A DNA stretch of 64,000 bases from Bacteroidales bacterium (GTDB taxonomy: Bacteria > Bacteroidota > Bacteroidia > Bacteroidales > UBA1715): the NCBI GenBank assembly GCA_024402335.1, contig JAKSTZ010000012.1, forward strand, positions 1 through 64,000, given 5' to 3'. The notes beneath the pieces were generated by a model, which saw only the letters and a program-made list of their open reading frames with translations, was not told where the DNA came from and ran no database searches. Shown here in pieces: positions 47,601 to 56,741 of this stretch. How positions within the stretch are numbered: the stretch's first letter is position 1; every line of letters begins with the position of its first letter. The translations under genes and the position numbers were made by a program.

Positions 47601-50600
47601 TCAACAATTGATACCTATGCAATAGTAAATGCGAATGCTTTTGCATATGAAGAATGTGTTTTCGATTATCAAACAGCTACATTCCAAATCATAAAACCTA
47701 CAGTATATATAGAATTTTCTGAAGAAGAAGTAACATTGCCAAATGTATTGACAGGAGAAGCTTCTGGTTCTGAAGTGAATATGACTTATGAATGGTCTTG
47801 CGATGGTGCTGAAATAAAGAACTTGTCTGATGCAACTGCATCTGGAGAAGAAGGTGATGTAAAAGACAAAGAATCTGACAGGGTTGAAGTTTCATTTAAG
47901 AAATCTGGTGAATACACGGTAAAATGTGTTGTTTCATTCGAAGGTTGTATTACAACTGAAACAAGAACAATTACGGTATACGATCAACCAAAATTAGTAA
48001 AACCAGTTGTTACGGATAGTCTAATAACAGTTTGTAAAAACACTATCACAGAAAATGGTTATTCATTGTATGATTATGTAGATCCTTCTTCTGTATCGAA
48101 TTTGCAATGGACTTTATCTAATACAGAAAAAGTTTATACAGAAGCTCCTGTTTTGCCAGATACAATTGCTGTAGGAACATATACATATATACTTCAAAAT
48201 GTGGCATTAAATGAATCAACTCTGGATAGTGATCCAACAAGATTTACAGTAAAGGTTGTTGAAGTTGCTGCTCCTGAAGTTGCCGAAGAAGTTATTGTTT
48301 GTACTCCTGAAGAGTCTGTCGTACTGACTGCAAAATCAGAAAATACAGTTCTTTGGTCAACTGTATATGATTATATTGAAACAAACGATATTGCTGATAC
48401 AGCAGTTTATAAAACAGGTGCTACGGTTACGAGTTCATATATAGTTAATGGTGTAGAACAATCAACTTGGAATGTGTGGGCTACAGATGGAACTTGTTAC
48501 AGTAATCCATCTATTGTGAAAGTTGCCCTTTCTGATATGTATGTAGAACTAGGTGTTGATTCAGAAGTAACATTACCAGATTCTTTGTTGGCAACAGCTT
48601 ATGCTCCTGAAGGTTCAACATTTACTTGGACTTGTTCAAATGCAAGAATCAGTGCTGCAGAATCAGAACCAGCAGAGATTGCGACAGAAAGTAAGTTTAT
48701 TGCTTTTGACGCTCCTGGATCATATACACTTGTAGTATTTGCTCAAAATGAAGAAATAGGCTGTTCTGCAAAATCGGAAGTAGAAATCCTCGTTAATAAA
48801 CAGACAGTGTATAGTGTTTCTCCTGAAAAATTATCATTATTGGTTGGTGAATCTCAGGAGTTAACATTGTTGGTTGACGGGGAAGCGAAATATGTCCCAA
48901 CTCTAACATGGGATGTTACTAATTCTAATCCAGAAGGATTTACCGTGGCAACTGTGTATGATGATGTGGTTACAGCAGAAAATCCTGGAACTGCCGATAT
49001 TATTGCGTATGTTGATGGTATTGAAGTTGCAGCAATTCCTTTGACTGTTGTAGAACGCAAATACCACATCTCTCCAGAAAGACCACAAATTATTGTAAAT
49101 AAGGATACTGTTACAGTTGCTTTGTATAATTCAAGAAATGAGAAAATCGGATTTAATTTCTCTTTCGTTGAATTGAAAGAGCAAGGATATGGTCCAAGTG
49201 CATTATCTTTTGATACAGATACAGATTTTGACAATGATGTTGTTAAAATTTGGGCTACTGGTAATGTCGGAGGTGTTGGTATTTTAACATTAAGTGGTCG
49301 TGAAGGTCAATATGAATTCAGCGAAGAATTTGAAATCGATGCAATATTTAGTGGAAATGAATACCATATAGCAGATATGTATCTAACATTAGGTTCTGCA
49401 GGCCAAAAGATACAAGCGTACAACCAAAAAGGTGAGGCTGTAGATATGCCGGAATATACTGTATGTGATCCTTTCTCTAACAATTGCATGGAACCAGAAA
49501 CTAGTGATCAATATATTTGCCGATTATTAGGAGATAACAGTTTCAATGTTGAAGATGGTATGGTTGTTCCTACTAAATGTGGTTATGGACGTATTGCATT
49601 CTATAACTCAATAGGTTTAGTAAGCTTCTTCCAAGTATTTGTAGTTGATAAGAATAATTATAGTTTCTCTGGTATTGGTGATGAAAAAGGTATTGCAGTT
49701 GGAACAGATGGTTATTTGTCTCTATCAAAACTGGTAGAATCAGGAAATTCAAAAGAATTGATAGATGTAACAACTGCAAAATATGTTTCAGATAATCCAA
49801 ATGTCTTAAATATTGTTCAAGAAGAAAATACATATAAGTTTGTTGCTCTTGCTCAAGGTACGGCAACAGTTTCGGTGTATGATGGAGAAGAACTTGTTGC
49901 TTCGCAACTTGTTACCGTTTTGGGTGAAACTGTTAGAATTGAAAAAGTTGTTCTTCTTAGTCAAGGTGAAATAACTATTCAAGACATATTTGGAAATGAT
50001 GTTCCTGCCGATGCAAAATGGGAAGTTGCACCTTATGTAGGTGAATCTTCTGCAATTACGTTGTCGGGTAATACAATTAAATTGAATGATGCTGGTGTAA
50101 TTGTGATTAAAGGTGAAAGTATGGAAGCCACATTATATATTTCACAACAAGAAGAATATATGGTTATGGCTGGAGCTCACTTAGCTGACGGAAATGCAAT
50201 CGCATCTAATAATATTACGTTGCATTATGGTATGCCATCTTCTTATGGTGCAAGTGAACAAGCATATTTATATGCATATCAGTTGCCAACAGCAGCAGGT
50301 GCTGAATTTGTTGATATAGTTTCGGAAAATGTAACATGGAAAGCTTCTATAGAAAATGTTGTTGAACTAAAACGTACGTCAATCGGTGAAGCATATATTT
50401 TCCCTCTTGATACTACGGCAACAATAACAATGACAGCTTACTATCAAGAAAAAGAAATAGGTAGTGTAACTGTACAAGTTATTGGTAAAGAGAAAGAAAA
50501 AGACTATTCAATTGCCTTCTCTGAACAAGCATACAGAGTTAAGGTAAATGAAACAGCAACAGTTTGCTATACGTTGGGTTCTTCTTTTGATGCAACCACA

Positions 50601-53600
50601 ACTCCTATTGTATATGTAAGCGACAATTCAATTGCGCAAGTTGAAGATGCTGTTTCAACAACTATGAACTGTATAACTGTTAAAGGTTTACAAGAAGGCG
50701 AGACAACTATTGTTGCAAAAGTTGCTAACTCGGATACAACATATTTAGCTGAAGTTGCTTTGTATGTTATTCCAGAAGAAGCAAAACCACAGTTAGAAAA
50801 ACCTGGTTTTAATACGAATGAAATAGCATTGTGTTATGAAAAATCTTCTCAAAAAGAAGAAATTTCGTTAGAGGAAATGGCTTATCCAACTATGGAAATA
50901 GCAATGTTACAATGGTATGATAACGCAGGTAATAAATTAGAAAAAGCTCCTATGGTTTCATCTGCAGCTGTAGGTACGACTACATACTATGTTTCGCAAG
51001 TTCCATATGATGCTACAGTAGATTATTTGGAAAGTGAAAAAGTTCCATTTACGGTAACTGTTTCGTATGTTGCTGAACCTACATTGAATATGTATGACCA
51101 AAAGATTTGTGACGGTTCTAATGCACAAGCATTCGTTGCAAAATCACAAGAAGGAAATAAAATCAAATGGTTATATAACGGACAAACTATTGCTGAAGGG
51201 AATACTTTCATGCCAACGGAATCAGGCTCTTTCGATGTCTATGCTTATAACGAAGAAATAGGTTGTTCAAGCGAAAAGGTAACTGTTACCAACACTATTG
51301 GACATCCAATTGAACCAAGTGTGAAAGTTGCTTCGCAAACATTTGCTCCTGGTGAACAAATTGAATTGTCTGCTTCTATTGCTGATACAACTTCATATGG
51401 TATAGTATGGAAGGTAGGGGAAGAAATCGTTCAAGGTTCTGATGCGGTGTTCTCTTTCAATACTGTAGGCTCGTATGAAATTATTTGTCAAGCAATAGAA
51501 AAAGAAACTGGATGTGTTTCTGAGAAAGTAACAACAGTATCGATAGAAAAGAAAACAGTCTTAGTTGATTCTTTGGTTGTTAATCCTAATCCTATTGAAT
51601 TATATGTTGATGAAAAAACAAACTATACGGTTTCGGTTTATCCTTCATTTGCAACAAATAAAAAATACACTGGCTACATCGACAATCCTGAAGTTGCAAT
51701 CGTTCGTGGTTCAGTGATTTATGGCTTAACCGAAGGTGAAACATTCTTACAATTAACGTCAAAAGATAAAAATGCGACAGTCGTTGTTCCTATAGTTGTT
51801 GCAAAGAAATATGTTCCTGTTCAGGCTATTTCTTTACCTAATATTATTACAATGGCTGTAGGTGATGCTAAGGCTTTGGAGGCAACAATAAAACCTGATG
51901 ATGCAACTAATAAGAATGTAGAATTCAGTATAGTTGGTGAAGGTGTTATTTCTTTGGTTGATAATGTTCTTACTGCTGTTGGTGACGGTACGGCGACATT
52001 GGTTGCAAAAGTTGACAATGTATTCTCTACAACTGTAGTGTACGTAACTTCAAGTCAAGAAGTTGTTACTGATATTATTGTTCCTGAAAAAGTAGTCTTG
52101 AAAGAAGGTGATTCAAAAGCAATTACTTGTAAGGTTGCTCCTGTAACATTGGCTGCAAATGATTTGACTTGGGAAATTGCAGATGAAACAATTGCTTCTT
52201 TGGATAAAGATGTAGTTATAGCTAAGGCTATTGGTCAAACAGAGTTGAAGATCTCTTCTGGAAATATAACTAAGTTGGTTACTATTGAAGTAAACAAATC
52301 AGATGCTCCTGTAATCAGCTTCCCAGAAAACTTCTTTATGCCGAACGCTCAAGATGCTGCTTTGAAGAGCCTTGCTCCTGGTTATACGGTAATTCCTATT
52401 GATGGTTACGTTTCTGATGATAATACATCAATCGGAAAAATGAGTATAACTGTTGTGACTGATCAAGAAGCTGTTACTGCAAGTGTGGATGAAAATGGTA
52501 AAATCCTTGTAAATGCAGGCGATTTTATCGGTACAGTAAAAATCACGGTAACTGTAACGGATATCGATGGTTTGGTTTCAACAGGTTCATTCTACTTGGT
52601 TGTTGAAAATGTGAAGAACCAAGCTCCTGAAATTATTGCAGAGACAATTCAACTTAAATATGACGAAGATGTATACGTAAACTTCGCCGATATTGCTAAA
52701 GATGATTACACTGCTGTTGAAGATTTGATCTTTAATTTCTCTATTCCAGAAGAATTTCAAAATAGTGCAGAATTTGAAGTTGTAGGTAAACAATTACGAA
52801 TATATTCTATAACCGAAGCTCTTTCGCCAGATTTAGGTTTCTTGAATGTTACAGTTGCCGATATCTATGGTGAAGAAACAACAGGTAAAATTGCTTTGGT
52901 AATGAACACATTACCAAACAAGGCACCGGTAATTTCTGAAATTGCTGATCAAATTGAAAATGATACAATGTCATTTACTTCTTTGGATTTACGACAATAT
53001 GTAAAAGATGACTTTACATCTGCTTCGGCAATTGTTTGGTCTGCTGAAAGTTCTGCAAACCTTGCCATTACAATTACCGATGGTGTTGCGGTTCCAACAG
53101 TATTAAATAAATTCTGGAATGGTGTTGAAGCAATTACATTCGTTGCGAAAGATGAAGAAGGTCTTACATCTTCTGTAGTAGTTTACTACAAACGTAAGGT
53201 TTCTCAAGAATCATACGACAATCAAGTTGATAAGAAAGACGACATCTTCGCTTCAAAATGGGATGGCGCTCCTACGGTGACAATCTCTACTATGCGTCAA
53301 ATTGGTGTGCCTGGCGATGTATTCGTATTGATGGCAAATATCTCAAGTTTCGACTGTACTTGGGAATGGAATATTGAAGGTGCTCAAGGCATTGACCAAA
53401 CTTCAATGTTGCAAATGATTACTTTCGATAAACCTGGTGTTTATCCTGTTGCTTTAACTGTAACATCGGCTGACGAAAAATATTCAATCACTGCTAATTT
53501 GGCAATCAATTTAACAGTTGTTGGTATTCAAGATAGAGACTTGTTCATCTGTCAAGGTCAATCTGCTCAGTTGAATGCAACTGATGGTGTAAACTCATAT

Positions 53601-55049
53601 TACTGGTCAACTGGTGAAGTTGCACAAACAGTTTCGGTACGTCCAGAAAAGACTACATCTTACGCCGTGACAATGAAGAAAGGTATGTTTACTTTGATTG
53701 ATAGTGTAACAGTACACGTATCTGTTCCTGTTGCTTTGATGGAAGATTCTGTAATGTGTGTTGGAACAACATTCGAACTTGAAGCACAAGGCGAATACAA
53801 TTCATATTCTTGGAATACAGGTGCTGATACTAAATCTATCATGATTCCTGCTGAAGTTGCTACTTATTCAGTGTTTGCTGTTGACTCAATGCTTTGTGCT
53901 AGTGTTGATACATTCAATTTGACTAAGGTTAATGAATTGCCAAAAATCAATCTTGGCGATGACCAAACTCCTTGTGATGGAACAACTGTTACATTGAATG
54001 CAGGCGAAGGTTACACATATTTGTGGAGCAATGGCGCTACAACACAAACTATCGACTTGGTTGACTCGACAAGAACTATTTGGGCTCAAATCACTGATGA
54101 AAATCTTTGTGTGAACTCAGATACTGTTACAGTAGCATTTACATATCCGTTCCCTGAACAAATTGGTGTGGCAACATTCAGTGAAACAACTGATCATATC
54201 ATTATTGCTTGGGAAAAGACAAAAGATGTGAACACCGTTTCGTATCGTGTTGAACGCGAAACTGATATGACTGACAATTGGGAACAAGTTGGCGACGACG
54301 TAATGTTCGACGAAAGCGGTATTGTTGTTGATGAAGATGTGAACTACAAACAACGTGCATACAAGTATCGTTTGGTAACTGTTGATGGTTGCCAAAACGA
54401 AGCAATTAGTGAAGTTCATCGTTCTATGATTTCTACTATCACATATCAAACGAATGGCTTACAAACAATCAATTGGTGTGCATACGAACCAATGGAAAAC
54501 GTTACTCAATACTTAGTATTGCGTGGTACTGATGCAACTGCAATGGATACTGTTGACAAAGTTCCTGCAAGTAACTTGTACGAAATTTGGAACGAAACAG
54601 ATCCTAAGTATAAAGGTGACGAAAACATTAAATACCGCGTTGTATTCCGTTTGAAATCAGAAATCAACGAAAATGCTTACAATACATTGGAAGGTCAACC
54701 TGTAGCTGGTGCATATACTAAGGCTGAATCTGGACCATTCTCATTGGCATTGTCAAATATAGCAGAAGTTGAAAACGATGTTGCCGTGAAAGACATTACA
54801 TTCCCGGCTGATGTGGTTGTTTATCCGACAACTATCAATACGGTTATTAATGTTGCAATTGCTTCTCACAACGAAAATAATTACCTTGTAGAAGTACTTA
54901 ACGCAAATGGACAAGTTGTTATCCAAACAGAAGCAGAAAATGTCGGAAATGCAATCATTTCGCTTCCTGCAGCTCATTTGTCACAAGGTTTGTATAGTGT
55001 GAGAATTTCAACAAATGGAAATGTTAAAACAATAAAAGTTGTTAAATAA
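44607..55049 (+). CDS. Giant T9SS-exported multi-Ig surface protein B, 3,480 aa
   Basis: A signal peptide (about 1-19, ending SVAQ) is followed by a unique N-terminal region (to about 400). Next is a tandem super-repeat of about 270 residues in four copies (about 405-592, 597-857, 862-1132, 1142-1405). Each has an Ig_7-like unit (VCKTTITENG-type start), a second Ig-like unit (AAPEV) and a PKD-like unit (MYVEL..EVTLPDSL...TFTWTC). A divergent Big2-like region (1400-2065), a fifth Ig/PKD set (about 2070-2313), three Big2 modules (2315-2563), cadherin-like modules (2565-2865), PKD, three Ig modules (2974-3177), a fibronectin-III-like domain and the T9SS type A domain (about 3398-3480) follow. 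It shares its last 1,150 residues in layout with the preceding gene. Probable adhesin; no ligand can be deduced. Confidence 0.88.
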   Translation: MKRFLLFLTTMFVVLASVAQKKEIEYSTSDPISVNICAGTEFQFSLVIPAGSSNMYPTEIRYEGSEVDFSIKYDSVSHEMSGFAKSAGSYSCTLLLNSNEVGILKFTANNGPDFIVSHKSLDCLVDEIQNFNCYMGIDCAISWICDDANWHTDMNDADNRSVYASFSTLGEHLVIATATDANGCSTVDTTIVTTYLHKAESVDLLYVNYNDVIVAEGASSAASIEFSSDFNEKFASKNYEFFIERYGEYSTLSSENIEIKGNFVNINFPELDEGSYTYGLRILSIMEGTESSPVFSADLTVKSTCSVEYKSPVVTLVSEPTEITVLGMQENMIIEIDGATAITVPESEIPAGRTLARFSITVDEIGENSHNITWKTADLTCSDWGSILIATKKKLEAPVLTQKSVTICLEGVSDEDEIDLNSYVQKTTTSEDTYLEWYLYNESENIPLETSIVSKNQIGKITYLAQYVSYGNALIVPSDSVALTFNFVSPYEMYVEFDAPEEVSLSDGAVVTVMTSGAYLDGCTTEWICDGVDFTAISDADKDPGKEKKLLAFKSAGLYELKVTTTLTGTACIAEGSAQILVKGNLPAPKVAEKITICKSDLADGEKSLSNYIEYNSDINSELQFYNATTKDTLTDVILSPATEAGLYNYSVWCISHDDLYVSSDVVSFSVEVINVAAPEVTPENAILCSAADSVQFSAKASNTIIWYTDEYADLSDSTQYRKGGVCFGNADIEKYYVRSKDDNGCLSDVKTASITVADMYVELDIEPEVTLPDSLQVTAFAPEGTTFTWTCTDATITSVNQDGTVEAGPESKKIAFAKAGKYTLVVLGENKETGCSAKSEVEITVNAQPQMLAPQTEETSVCKTTITENGLSFGEFVTNLNDSGSLKWYDESGAVLTNVPVLTQTSEAKAYTYYVSCVSDDNSALESEKAAVKVTIIDNEIPIVENTNQRICSFSEIKEFVAKSENVIWMRFNNEWALDYTDTTLILARGSKFMPSDSTIDTYAIVNANAFAYEECVFDYQTATFQIIKPTVYIEFSEEEVTLPNVLTGEASGSEVNMTYEWSCDGAEIKNLSDATASGEEGDVKDKESDRVEVSFKKSGEYTVKCVVSFEGCITTETRTITVYDQPKLVKPVVTDSLITVCKNTITENGYSLYDYVDPSSVSNLQWTLSNTEKVYTEAPVLPDTIAVGTYTYILQNVALNESTLDSDPTRFTVKVVEVAAPEVAEEVIVCTPEESVVLTAKSENTVLWSTVYDYIETNDIADTAVYKTGATVTSSYIVNGVEQSTWNVWATDGTCYSNPSIVKVALSDMYVELGVDSEVTLPDSLLATAYAPEGSTFTWTCSNARISAAESEPAEIATESKFIAFDAPGSYTLVVFAQNEEIGCSAKSEVEILVNKQTVYSVSPEKLSLLVGESQELTLLVDGEAKYVPTLTWDVTNSNPEGFTVATVYDDVVTAENPGTADIIAYVDGIEVAAIPLTVVERKYHISPERPQIIVNKDTVTVALYNSRNEKIGFNFSFVELKEQGYGPSALSFDTDTDFDNDVVKIWATGNVGGVGILTLSGREGQYEFSEEFEIDAIFSGNEYHIADMYLTLGSAGQKIQAYNQKGEAVDMPEYTVCDPFSNNCMEPETSDQYICRLLGDNSFNVEDGMVVPTKCGYGRIAFYNSIGLVSFFQVFVVDKNNYSFSGIGDEKGIAVGTDGYLSLSKLVESGNSKELIDVTTAKYVSDNPNVLNIVQEENTYKFVALAQGTATVSVYDGEELVASQLVTVLGETVRIEKVVLLSQGEITIQDIFGNDVPADAKWEVAPYVGESSAITLSGNTIKLNDAGVIVIKGESMEATLYISQQEEYMVMAGAHLADGNAIASNNITLHYGMPSSYGASEQAYLYAYQLPTAAGAEFVDIVSENVTWKASIENVVELKRTSIGEAYIFPLDTTATITMTAYYQEKEIGSVTVQVIGKEKEKDYSIAFSEQAYRVKVNETATVCYTLGSSFDATTTPIVYVSDNSIAQVEDAVSTTMNCITVKGLQEGETTIVAKVANSDTTYLAEVALYVIPEEAKPQLEKPGFNTNEIALCYEKSSQKEEISLEEMAYPTMEIAMLQWYDNAGNKLEKAPMVSSAAVGTTTYYVSQVPYDATVDYLESEKVPFTVTVSYVAEPTLNMYDQKICDGSNAQAFVAKSQEGNKIKWLYNGQTIAEGNTFMPTESGSFDVYAYNEEIGCSSEKVTVTNTIGHPIEPSVKVASQTFAPGEQIELSASIADTTSYGIVWKVGEEIVQGSDAVFSFNTVGSYEIICQAIEKETGCVSEKVTTVSIEKKTVLVDSLVVNPNPIELYVDEKTNYTVSVYPSFATNKKYTGYIDNPEVAIVRGSVIYGLTEGETFLQLTSKDKNATVVVPIVVAKKYVPVQAISLPNIITMAVGDAKALEATIKPDDATNKNVEFSIVGEGVISLVDNVLTAVGDGTATLVAKVDNVFSTTVVYVTSSQEVVTDIIVPEKVVLKEGDSKAITCKVAPVTLAANDLTWEIADETIASLDKDVVIAKAIGQTELKISSGNITKLVTIEVNKSDAPVISFPENFFMPNAQDAALKSLAPGYTVIPIDGYVSDDNTSIGKMSITVVTDQEAVTASVDENGKILVNAGDFIGTVKITVTVTDIDGLVSTGSFYLVVENVKNQAPEIIAETIQLKYDEDVYVNFADIAKDDYTAVEDLIFNFSIPEEFQNSAEFEVVGKQLRIYSITEALSPDLGFLNVTVADIYGEETTGKIALVMNTLPNKAPVISEIADQIENDTMSFTSLDLRQYVKDDFTSASAIVWSAESSANLAITITDGVAVPTVLNKFWNGVEAITFVAKDEEGLTSSVVVYYKRKVSQESYDNQVDKKDDIFASKWDGAPTVTISTMRQIGVPGDVFVLMANISSFDCTWEWNIEGAQGIDQTSMLQMITFDKPGVYPVALTVTSADEKYSITANLAINLTVVGIQDRDLFICQGQSAQLNATDGVNSYYWSTGEVAQTVSVRPEKTTSYAVTMKKGMFTLIDSVTVHVSVPVALMEDSVMCVGTTFELEAQGEYNSYSWNTGADTKSIMIPAEVATYSVFAVDSMLCASVDTFNLTKVNELPKINLGDDQTPCDGTTVTLNAGEGYTYLWSNGATTQTIDLVDSTRTIWAQITDENLCVNSDTVTVAFTYPFPEQIGVATFSETTDHIIIAWEKTKDVNTVSYRVERETDMTDNWEQVGDDVMFDESGIVVDEDVNYKQRAYKYRLVTVDGCQNEAISEVHRSMISTITYQTNGLQTINWCAYEPMENVTQYLVLRGTDATAMDTVDKVPASNLYEIWNETDPKYKGDENIKYRVVFRLKSEINENAYNTLEGQPVAGAYTKAESGPFSLALSNIAEVENDVAVKDITFPADVVVYPTTINTVINVAIASHNENNYLVEVLNANGQVVIQTEAENVGNAIISLPAAHLSQGLYSVRISTNGNVKTIKVVK

Positions 55050-55091
55050 ATCTAATGTAAGGTTGTATAACATACACCTTTATTAAGATGT

Positions 55092-55124
55092 AAAGACGAG
55101 AGGTGTAAACTTCTCGTCTTTTTT
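55092..55124 (+). terminator. Intrinsic terminator after giant gene B
   Basis: AAAGACGAGA (55092-55101) pairs with TCTCGTCTTT (55112-55121) around a ten-base loop, followed by further T residues. The rest of the gap to 55237 is AT-rich and includes an 11-base T run (55194-55204). Confidence 0.8.
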
Positions 55125-55236
55125 GTTTTGTATGATTGGCTTTGTCATTTAGGTGAAGAAAAAAATTGACTTTTTGCTTGTTATTATTATTTATTTTTTT
55201 TTTTGTAAAAATTTGTATTAACTCCTCTCAATAATT

Positions 55237-56709
55237 ATGAAAAAGCTTTTTCTCTTTCTTATTGCAAATATGGTTGCATTCATTGTGACTGCCCAAATTT
55301 CATTGATTAATGATGATATAAAGCAGGAATGGACTGAGGTTCGATATAGTGTTATGCCTCAAGGTCGTATATGCGATGATGTGACTACAATATCTTATGG
55401 TGAAAAGGTAACAAAGAATGATATTATCTATACTTCTGTAAAATCAAGTTCAGATAGTGAAGAGCAGTCTTTGCTTGGATATATGCGTCAGGATGGTGAA
55501 AAATATTACTTTAATCCAATTGGTATTGAAGAGGAGTTCTTGTTATATGATTTTTCCTTACAAAAAGGGGAACAAGTTGAGATTATAGAAGAATCTGTAT
55601 GGAAAAACTCTTTATATATATCCTTAAAAAAGGATGTCGGTGATGATATATTCTATCATTCTGTAAGTGATGTATCTATTTATATGGACAAAAGTGGTTT
55701 GGAACGAAAACAAATCACATTGGATAATGGTGAAATTTGGATAGAAGGAATAGGTAGTACGAAAGGGTTGCTTCATAGTTGTAGCAGTATAACAGGTAGT
55801 GGAACGACGTTATTGTCGTATTCTGAAAATAACACACAATTATATGATGTTGTGTGTCCATGTGAGAAGAACAATTTTTCGTTTGTTGACGATGATATGA
55901 AATGGGCATACCTGTATTCTGAAACAGAAGAAATATCGTCAATTAAAGTTCCTACAATATTAACAGTACGTTATGAATATAAAGGTGATACCATAATAAA
56001 TGGATTTATTTACAAAAAGATGTTTAAATCCTTGAATAACGGCAGAATATGGTTGGAATTAGGATATTTTAGACAAGATAAAAGTGAAGTTTTCTTTATT
56101 AAAAAAGGAGAAATAGAAGAAGGGCTTGCGTATGATTTTTCCTCAGATCTCCGAAATAGACTTGATTGGGATGATAATCTACTAGTCGAGTCTGATACTA
56201 TAGTTATTTATAATGCGAGAAAAAAAATATCTAGAGTTTGTGATGATAGGGAATCTTCATCAGACAATTGGTTTTACTGTTATGATATAGTGATTGAAGA
56301 TGTAGGTTCACTTTTCGCACCGGCATTTGATACGTTATATTATTGCCCAGCAGTAGGGGTCGGTTGTCCTTATATGACCAAACTTCTTTGCGTTCAAAAA
56401 GGTGATGAGATTATTTGGCATGATCCTGATTATAATGATTGCTATTATGAACAAACAGCTATTAATACTATAGAAAATCAACAAATTTCAATTTCTCCCA
56501 ACCCTGTGAAAGATATTTTGTATTTAACCTTGCCAACTGCAAACAATTTAATTCAGATTATCGATACGCAAGGCAGAAAAGTCTTGCAAACAGAATGTGG
56601 TGAAACAGCAAGTGTAAATGTGTCTCTTTTAAAGAATGGCGTTTATACGGTAATTGTAAATAACAATCAAAGTCAAACATTTGTAAAAAATAGTTACAGT
56701 ATTCAATAA
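55237..56709 (+). CDS. T9SS type A sorting-domain protein with internally duplicated domain, 490 aa
   Basis: A signal peptide (about 1-19, TAQ) precedes two related extracellular domains of roughly 180-200 residues: about 22-205 (GYMRQDGEKYYF, EEFLLYDFSLQKGEQV, WIEGIGSTKGLLHS) and about 215-400 (GYFRQDKSEVFFI, EGLAYDFSS, EDVGSLFAP). The shared pattern is G-Y-x-R-Q-D...Y/F-F...L-x-Y-D-F, then an I-E-G/D-V-G-S segment. The C-terminal 75 residues (ISPNPVKDILYLTL, TQGRKVLQTE, LKNGVYTVIVNN) form a T9SS type A sorting domain almost identical to that of the next gene. Function unknown. Confidence 0.82.
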   Translation: MKKLFLFLIANMVAFIVTAQISLINDDIKQEWTEVRYSVMPQGRICDDVTTISYGEKVTKNDIIYTSVKSSSDSEEQSLLGYMRQDGEKYYFNPIGIEEEFLLYDFSLQKGEQVEIIEESVWKNSLYISLKKDVGDDIFYHSVSDVSIYMDKSGLERKQITLDNGEIWIEGIGSTKGLLHSCSSITGSGTTLLSYSENNTQLYDVVCPCEKNNFSFVDDDMKWAYLYSETEEISSIKVPTILTVRYEYKGDTIINGFIYKKMFKSLNNGRIWLELGYFRQDKSEVFFIKKGEIEEGLAYDFSSDLRNRLDWDDNLLVESDTIVIYNARKKISRVCDDRESSSDNWFYCYDIVIEDVGSLFAPAFDTLYYCPAVGVGCPYMTKLLCVQKGDEIIWHDPDYNDCYYEQTAINTIENQQISISPNPVKDILYLTLPTANNLIQIIDTQGRKVLQTECGETASVNVSLLKNGVYTVIVNNNQSQTFVKNSYSIQ

Positions 56710-56741
56710 ATATATCCTATATACTTGTAAAACTAATAGTT

